The notes under the pieces are model-generated. The model was not told where the DNA came from. It worked only from the letters and a program-made list of their open reading frames with translations, and searched no databases. The translations under genes were made by a program, and so were the position numbers. From contig NZ_CP047020.1 in assembly GCF_009796285.1 (NCBI RefSeq), forward strand, positions 8,556,001 through 8,620,000: 64,000 nucleotides of DNA, given 5' to 3'. Positions 59,153 to 64,000 of this stretch are shown in pieces (the first letter of the stretch is position 1; each line of letters begins with the position of its first letter). Source of the DNA: Streptomyces broussonetiae (lineage in GTDB: Bacteria; Actinomycetota; Actinomycetes; Streptomycetales; Streptomycetaceae).

Positions 59153-60394
59153 TCAGGAGGCCCGGCTGCCCGCCGTGCCCAGGAACTCCGCCCAGCCGCC
59201 CGTCGGTGACTGCCCGGGCACCAGGGTGCGCAGCTTGCGCAGCACCGCCGGGTCCTGCGCCTCGAGCCAGTGCACGAGCTGCTTGAACGACACGAAGCGT
59301 ACGTCGTCGCCCTGCGCGGCCATCTTCCCGATCGCCTCCTCGACGGCGTCCATGTAGATGCCGCCGTTCCAGCGTTCGAAGTGGTTGCCGATGAAGAAGG
59401 GGGCGCGGTTGGTGTCGTGAGCACGCTGGAAGCCGGCGACGTAGGCGTCGCGGGCCTGGGTGCGCCAGGCGTCGAACTGGGCGCGGTCGCCGGTGGGGTT
59501 GCCGCCGGACTGGTTGAACATCATGTTGTAGTCCATCGAGAGCACCTGGAAGTTGTGCCCGGGGAACGGGACCGACTGCAGCGGGAAGTCCCAGATCTTC
59601 CCGCCCTGCACCTTGCCCGGCCAGATCTGCAGGCCGCCGGGGGAGCTGGCGTCGTACTTCCAGCCGAGCGCGGCAGCGGTGGGCAGCAGGTTGGACTGGC
59701 CCTCCAGGCAGGGGGTGCGGCCGCCCATCAGCTCCTTGTCGTAGTCGAAGGGGAGCGGCTCCAGGTCGGTGAAGCCGGTGTTGGTCTTCCACTGCTTCAC
59801 AAAGCTCTTGGCCTGGTCGATCTCGCTGTGCCACTCGGCCGGGGACCAGTTGCGCACACCGGTCGCCCCGCAGAAGTGCCCGTTGAAGTGGGTGCCTATC
59901 TCGTGGCCCTCCAGCCACGCCGAGCGGACCTGCTGCAAGGTGGCGTGGATGTGCCGGTCGGCGAGATAGCCGATGGCGGAGGCGCCGACCGGGTGCTGCG
60001 GCGGACGGTACAGGTTCTTCTTGGACTCGGGAAGGGTGTAGATGCCGCTGAGGAAGAACGTCATCTTGGCACCGTGGTCGGCGGCCACCTTGCGGAACCG
60101 CGAGAAGAGCTGGTTGCTCAGCTCGCCCGCGCCGTCCCAGGAGAACACCACGAACTGCGGCGGCTTCTGGCCCGGCTTCAGCCGCTCGGGCGTCGGCTGG
60201 TGAGGCTGGGCGCCGGTGTCCGCCGTGGAGCCGTCTCCGATGAGTTTCGCCGGGCGGGCCTGGGCGGTGCCGTTGCCGTCCTTGTCCGTGCCGCCGACCG
60301 ACAGGCCGGTGCCGGAGGAGCACGCGGCCAGCGTGCCCAGGGCGCCCGCCGCCGCGCCCGCCGTCAGCACCCGCCTGCGTGAGATCCCGCTCAT
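59153..60394 (-). CDS. Tat-exported lipoprotein polysaccharide deacetylase (NodB-like)
   Basis: A 413-residue protein. The N-terminus SRRRVLTAGAAAGALGTLAACSS combines a twin-arginine motif and a lipobox, with Cys25 the probable lipidated residue. From about 80 it is a NodB-type barrel: QFVVFSWDGAGE supplies the first Asp, MTFFLSGIY the next strand, and EIGTHFNGHFCG the His pair. This spacing resembles lineage-specific actinobacterial deacetylases. It would act on cell-wall or extracellular polymers outside the membrane. The ATG at 60394 precedes the Tat signal. It is downstream of the DUF4232 gene with a terminator between. Confidence 0.88.
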   Translation of the reverse strand: MSGISRRRVLTAGAAAGALGTLAACSSGTGLSVGGTDKDGNGTAQARPAKLIGDGSTADTGAQPHQPTPERLKPGQKPPQFVVFSWDGAGELSNQLFSRFRKVAADHGAKMTFFLSGIYTLPESKKNLYRPPQHPVGASAIGYLADRHIHATLQQVRSAWLEGHEIGTHFNGHFCGATGVRNWSPAEWHSEIDQAKSFVKQWKTNTGFTDLEPLPFDYDKELMGGRTPCLEGQSNLLPTAAALGWKYDASSPGGLQIWPGKVQGGKIWDFPLQSVPFPGHNFQVLSMDYNMMFNQSGGNPTGDRAQFDAWRTQARDAYVAGFQRAHDTNRAPFFIGNHFERWNGGIYMDAVEEAIGKMAAQGDDVRFVSFKQLVHWLEAQDPAVLRKLRTLVPGQSPTGGWAEFLGTAGSRAS

Positions 60395-60537
60395 CTTGTC
60401 CCCGACTTCCTTTTCTCGGCCCCTGCAGGGGCCTGCTCGCCATGCGGTCGACGGGTTCGATCGCGGGAGCGGGAAGAAAGATCGCGGCCGGCGGTGGCTG
60501 TTGCCGTTCTGTGACAGTTATGGCGCGCTCATGACGA

Positions 60538-60568
60538 ACCCCGCTGTCCCGGTCCGGGGCAGCGGGGT
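60538..60568. terminator. Hairpin terminator after the DUF4232 gene
   Basis: ACCCCGCTG (60538-60546) and CAGCGGGGT (60560-60568) form a perfect 9-bp stem; the inner sequence CCCGG-T-CCGGG can extend it. It lies about 24 bp beyond the stop of the leftward DUF4232 gene and before the deacetylase gene. Confidence 0.75.
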
Positions 60569-60591
60569 GTCGTGGGGGGCTGTTGTGCAGG

Positions 60592-61293
60592 TCAGGGAGC
60601 GGTGCCGGGGGTGAACACCGACAAGAACACGGACGAGGAGTTCCCGCCCACGGGGACTGCTCCACCGGCCCATGTGACCTTGAGGGAGTCGCGCTCGTCC
60701 GGCGGGGTGACCACCAGCGCGGCCGGGGTGGCCGTCCTGGCGCCGCTGACGCCGGGGTTGGAGAAGGTCAGCCCGGCCCAGGCGCTCTGCCCGGGCCTCA
60801 GCGTGATGGTGGCCGGAGAGCCCGACTCGCGCTTGGGGTCCGGGCCGAGCTGGCCGCCGGAGGCGTTCACGAACGCGGCGCCCGGATAGCCGTGCAGGGT
60901 GCAGGTCTGCGCGGAGGAGTTGGTGAGCACGACGGGGAAGTTCTCCTGGCCGGCGCCCGGATCGTTGCGGCCCACGGAGGCGCGCAGCTGGGAGGTGTGG
61001 CAGCGGGAGCTCGCGGCTCCCGTGCTGGTCGTACCGCCGCCCGCGGAGGCGGTCGCATGCGGGGCGGACGAGGCGGCGGCGCCGGGGCCGGTGGCGGCGG
61101 CGGACGGGGTGGGCGTGGCGGACCCCGGGGTCCGGGTGCCGCCCGTCGCGGGCGCGGCCGTGCCGGAGGACGTCAGAGGCGGGTTGCTGTGGACGTCGTG
61201 ACTACTGTTGCCACAGGCGGTCAGGAGGCCCAGCACGGCGAACGTACCGACGAGCAGGGCCCCGTGCCGCGCGGACCGGGGTGCGTACACCAT
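60592..61293 (-). CDS. DUF4232-domain lipoprotein
   Basis: A 233-residue protein. A signal peptide with lipobox LLTAC (Cys near residue 27) is followed by a long Ser/Thr/Ala/Pro/Gly linker (about 35-95). The DUF4232 domain follows: CHTSQLRASVGRND, ENFPVVLTNSSAQTCTLHGYPGAAFVNASG and the late LKVTWAGGAVPVGGNSSSVFLSVFTPG. The two cysteines (RCHT and QTCT) probably pair. Function of the domain is unknown; it is common in actinobacterial cell-surface proteins. It is downstream of the Ser/Thr kinase gene on the same strand (151-bp gap), which may link it to that sensor. Confidence 0.87.
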   Translation of the reverse strand: MVYAPRSARHGALLVGTFAVLGLLTACGNSSHDVHSNPPLTSSGTAAPATGGTRTPGSATPTPSAAATGPGAAASSAPHATASAGGGTTSTGAASSRCHTSQLRASVGRNDPGAGQENFPVVLTNSSAQTCTLHGYPGAAFVNASGGQLGPDPKRESGSPATITLRPGQSAWAGLTFSNPGVSGARTATPAALVVTPPDERDSLKVTWAGGAVPVGGNSSSVFLSVFTPGTAP

Positions 61294-61444
61294 GTCGCTC
61301 AACACTCCTGGATGATCACGGCACGCGAGGGGACGCGTGCCTGCGGCGCCGAGTGCGCCGTCACCACACTCCGATGCGCGCAGCGCCCGAAAAGTTCGGC
61401 ACACGCAGGGTTCTTTCCCCGCTCCGGACCCGGGCAGGCGTGCC

Positions 61445-62839
61445 TCAGCCCACCCGCAGCGAACGGAGTACGCCGTCCGTGGCGTCGCCCGTTCCCTGCT
61501 CGCGCACCTGTACGTACACCTGGGGCTGACCGGTGCCGCCGGCAGGGGTCAGCGCGGACTCCGTGACCGAGCCGCCGTCCGGGCAGCCGCTCCAGGCCCG
61601 CACCAGTCCCCGGAAGTCGGCGTCGGCGAACGTGCGGCTGCCGGAGTAGCTGCAGCCGGAGTGGGCGAGCGCCGTCACCTTCGCCGTGACGTCGCCGTGC
61701 TCGCTCAGCCCGACGAACACACCGTCCACGGGCTTGCCCAGGTCGGGCCACCGGGTCAGGTCGTCGGCGACCACCAGCCCCGGCTCGTGCCCCTTGCCCA
61801 GCCCCAGCACGCTCGGGTCCCAGCCGGAGTTGCGCAGTTCGTGGCCCCAGCCGGCGGGTACCTGTACGACCACCCGCCCGGTCGCGTCCGTCACCCGTGT
61901 CTCCTGTGCTGCGCCACCGTGGTGCAGCACCGCGGTCACCGCCACCGCGGCCACCGCGGCGGCGGCGATCGCGGCCAGCGACAGCGTCACGATGTTCAGC
62001 CGCCCGCGCACGCCGTCCAGCCGCCGGACGGCGGGCGCAGTGGCCGGCCCGGTCGCCGCCAGCCGGTCCAGCTCCTGCGCGAACGCCTGCGCGCCGGGCC
62101 AGCGCCGCGCCCGGTCCGGCTCCAGCGCGCGCAGCAGCGCCCGCTCCACGTCCTCACCGAGATCAGGGCGCAGCCGCCGGGGCGGTACGACCTTGCCCGG
62201 GGCGCCCGGCACGGTCCCGGTGAGCAGTTCGTAGCCGACCGCGCCCAGGCTGTAGACGTCGGCCCGCTCGTCGATGCCCTCGCCGGGTTCGGCCTGCTCC
62301 GGCGGCTGATAGCCCGCCGAGCCCGCGGCCAGCGTCAGCACCGAGGCCTGCGCGAGGCTCTTGGCGAGACCCAGGTCGGCCAGCAGCAGCCGCCGGGTGC
62401 CGTCCGGGGCGGTGTGCAGCAGCACGTTGGTCGGCTTGATGTCGCGGTGCACGATCCCCGCCTCGTGCAGTGCGGCGGCACTGCGCGCGGCCTCCGCGGT
62501 CAGCGCCAGCGCGTCGCGCACCGGCAGCGGACCGCCGGCCAGCAGATCGGCGAGGGTACCGCCGTCGGCGTACTCCATCACGAAGTACGGCCTGCCGTCC
62601 GGGAGTTGACCGATGTCGTAGACCTGCACGATCCTGCTGGAACCGGCCCGGCGCAGCAGCCGGGCCTCGGACAGGAAGCGCTCCCTGATGTCCAGCCGGT
62701 GCGCCCAGTTGTCGGCGAGGACCTTCACCGCGACCGGAGCCTGGAGTTCTTCGTCGTGGGCGAGCCACACCGTGGCGAAGGCGCCGCTGCCGAGCGGCCG
62801 TTCGAGGCGGTAGCGGCCGATCCGCTCCAGGGAGTGCAT
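61445..62839 (-). CDS. Membrane serine/threonine protein kinase (PknB-like)
   Basis: A 464-residue Hanks-type kinase. The kinase domain (about residues 8-265) keeps the glycine loop GSGAFATVW, the catalytic lysine in AVKVL, HRDIKPTN and the metal motif LADLGLA (DLG for DFG), plus GYQPPEQ as the APE-like end. A single membrane helix (IVTLSLAAIAAAAVAAVAVTAVL, about 288-310) leads to an extracellular domain of about 150 residues with one Cys pair (SGCSYSG, SGCPDGG), not PASTA repeats. ATG 62839 is 47 bp from the divergent ECF sigma gene, so the pair may form one signalling unit (inference). The DUF4232 gene lies downstream. Confidence 0.92.
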   Translation of the reverse strand: MHSLERIGRYRLERPLGSGAFATVWLAHDEELQAPVAVKVLADNWAHRLDIRERFLSEARLLRRAGSSRIVQVYDIGQLPDGRPYFVMEYADGGTLADLLAGGPLPVRDALALTAEAARSAAALHEAGIVHRDIKPTNVLLHTAPDGTRRLLLADLGLAKSLAQASVLTLAAGSAGYQPPEQAEPGEGIDERADVYSLGAVGYELLTGTVPGAPGKVVPPRRLRPDLGEDVERALLRALEPDRARRWPGAQAFAQELDRLAATGPATAPAVRRLDGVRGRLNIVTLSLAAIAAAAVAAVAVTAVLHHGGAAQETRVTDATGRVVVQVPAGWGHELRNSGWDPSVLGLGKGHEPGLVVADDLTRWPDLGKPVDGVFVGLSEHGDVTAKVTALAHSGCSYSGSRTFADADFRGLVRAWSGCPDGGSVTESALTPAGGTGQPQVYVQVREQGTGDATDGVLRSLRVG

Positions 62840-62886
62840 ACGACTATCATGCCTGGCCTGAGATCGACTCGAAGGGGGGCCCGTCC

Positions 62887-63435
62887 GTGCAGGACCAGGC
62901 GCCGACGGAAGACCTCGCCCGGCGGGCCGCCGCGGGCGACAGCGCCGCACTGGACCGGTTGCTGGCCGAGATCCGGCCGGAGGTCGTGCGGCGCTGCGCG
63001 CGCTTCCTGCCCTGCCGGGAGGACGCCGAGGAGGCCGCCCAGGACGTGCTGCTCCAGGTCGCCCGGCACATCACCGCGTTCGAGGGCCGCAGCCGCTTCG
63101 GCACCTGGCTGTACAGCGTGGTCGCGAACTGCTGCCGGCAGAAGTACCGCGAGCTGAAGCGGCGGGCCGCCGAACAGCCCGTCGTCATCGAGCCCACGCA
63201 CGCCGTCGACCCGCGCACCACCAGCGTGATCGCCGGCTCCCGGGTGGATCTGCTGGAGGCCCTGGACCGGCTGGAGCGCACGCACCCGCATCTCGTTGCG
63301 CCGCTGGTCTACCGGGACATCTGCCAGCTGGACTACGCCGAGGTCGCCGAGCGCGTCGGCATCCCGCTCGGCACCCTCAAGTCCCGCCTGCACGAGGCCC
63401 GCAAGCAGGTACGGCCCTGGCTGGCCGGCGGCTGA
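62887..63435 (+). CDS. ECF-type RNA polymerase sigma factor
   Basis: A 182-residue sigma-70 family protein with only regions 2 and 4. Region 2 is at about residues 25-90 (EIRPEVVRRCARFLPCREDAEEAAQDVLLQVARHI ... GTWLYSVVANCCRQKYREL), region 4 at about 120-175 (DLLEALDRLE ... LDYAEVAERVGIPLGTLKSRLHEARKQVR). GTG 62887 gives the standard length. No anti-sigma gene follows directly; instead the Ser/Thr kinase lies 47 bp away in the opposite direction, which suggests kinase-linked control. Target promoters are unknown. Confidence 0.92.
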   Translation: MQDQAPTEDLARRAAAGDSAALDRLLAEIRPEVVRRCARFLPCREDAEEAAQDVLLQVARHITAFEGRSRFGTWLYSVVANCCRQKYRELKRRAAEQPVVIEPTHAVDPRTTSVIAGSRVDLLEALDRLERTHPHLVAPLVYRDICQLDYAEVAERVGIPLGTLKSRLHEARKQVRPWLAGG

Positions 63436-63541
63436 TCCGGCCGGGCGCCGCGTCCGCGGAGCCCGGAACGTCCCGGGCGTCGCGGCACGACCGACGGCGA
63501 CGTCGACGGCGTCAAGGGGGCAGGTGCGTCGTGACGACGGA

Positions 63542-63756
63542 CTCGGGGTGACGACGAAGCAGCAGCCGATGGCGAGCATGTACGCGGACACCGTCCACTG
63601 GGCGGCAGAGACCGGCACACCGAGGTCGGCGGCCATCCCGGGGATGGCCAGATTGAGCGCGAAGAAGTCGACCTGGATACAGAACAGCGCGATGGAGACC
63701 GCGGCGAAGGCCCCGGCCCGCTGCCAGGACCGCTCGCGTCCAGCACGTGCTGCCAT
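63542..63756 (-). pseudogene. MFS transporter N-terminal fragment
   Basis: From ATG 63756 the minus strand encodes AFAAVSIALFCIQVDFFALNLAIPGMAADLGV and SAAQWTVSAYMLAIGCCFVV, the first two helices of a 14-helix major-facilitator drug exporter. After FVV at about 63542 the expected GGRLGD-type motif is absent and the sequence becomes unrelated, running on open through the sigma gene. The rest of the transporter is missing, so this is a truncated remnant. The 244 bases beyond it to the window edge show no recognised gene. Confidence 0.65.
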
Positions 63757-64000
63757 GCCACCAGCACACGCCCGGCCCGGCCGTACCGCCAGCGGGCGCG
63801 AACCGCCGGACCACAGCGGTGCCGGGGCCGGTGGCTCCGCCAGGCCGTGCCGTCGAACTCCGACCTGCCCCGCGACGCCCTGCACGCTCCCCCGGCGAAG
63901 GCACCCCCACTCGCCGCACCCGGGCCAGGCCCGAGTACGTCCAGTACGAGGGCCAAGGCCCGGCACGCCGAGAGCAGGCACCTGACGCCGCGAGGCCCGC

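Noticed and set aside
1..64000. tRNA, rRNA, insertion sequences, attachment sites, origins
   Set aside because: I looked for transposase-type proteins, terminal inverted repeats flanking them, and cloverleaf-like segments, and saw none that I could support.

Overview
The window is very GC-rich actinobacterial DNA. Codon third positions are almost all G or C, GTG starts are frequent, Shine-Dalgarno sequences are GGAGG-like, and the families present (LacI and ROK sugar regulators, DmdR-type iron box, CYP102 and CYP105-like P450s, a tuf3-like EF-Tu, Tat-exported lactonase, ricin-lectin GH16) are typical of a Streptomyces chromosome. Several decayed genes and the many single-gene transcription units suggest a chromosome-arm-like accessory region rather than the conserved core; that placement is inference. 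I see no rRNA, tRNA, CRISPR array, insertion sequence or prophage.

Layout. 1-14004 is an L-rhamnose catabolic locus. The leftward arm runs rhaI, a bifunctional aldolase/dehydrogenase, rhaB and then lutABC (lutC cut by the window edge). The rightward arm runs rhaT-rhaP-rhaQ-rhaS ABC importer genes, the mutarotase gene and a LacI regulator gene. Two LacI-like palindromes lie in the divergent promoter region. Together the genes import L-rhamnose, convert it to rhamnulose-1-phosphate, split it to DHAP plus L-lactaldehyde, oxidise that to L-lactate, and oxidise L-lactate to pyruvate with LutABC. 14099-16399 has a peptidase-like hydrolase and a Cys-rich pentapeptide protein. 16361-18690 has a BM3-like single-domain P450 divergent from a TetR gene. 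18741-19498 is an iron-box-controlled HugZ/DUF2470-type gene. 19466-23329 holds a Tat-exported lactonase, a broken hypothetical gene, a FUSC membrane protein and an FBP-domain protein. 23497-24199 is a decayed DUF3626 gene. 24229-28310 is a PAS-LuxR regulator divergent from a full CYP102 P450-reductase fusion. 28332-28898 is a decayed phosphotransferase gene. 28891-31308 has a ROK regulator with its probable operator and an alpha/beta hydrolase.

31436-39481 has a PHP-domain protein, a small conserved-looking ORF, a secreted GH16 glucanase with a ricin lectin, a GT39 membrane glycosyltransferase containing a hexanucleotide repeat, a second PRPP synthetase (prs), a divergent EF-Tu (tuf3) and a STAS protein. 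39662-46861 has a quinone-oxidoreductase/GlxA-regulator pair, an amidohydrolase/APC permease pair with a divergent TetR gene, and two probable F420/FMN split-barrel proteins around a strong bidirectional terminator. 47069-52762 has a SnoaL-like ORF, a CYP105-like P450 with its ferredoxin, a TetR gene with a striking paired operator, a DUF1348 protein, a flavoprotein and two secreted proteins. 52833-55060 has an aldo/keto reductase and a broken phyH/AraC pair. 55304-64000 holds a sigma-like/zinc-finger/membrane/lectin chimera, a universal-stress protein, an ion-transporter-superfamily permease, a Tat lipoprotein deacetylase, a DUF4232 lipoprotein, a membrane Ser/Thr kinase divergent from an ECF sigma factor, and an MFS fragment.

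All function calls come from reading motifs and family resemblance by eye; no database search was run.
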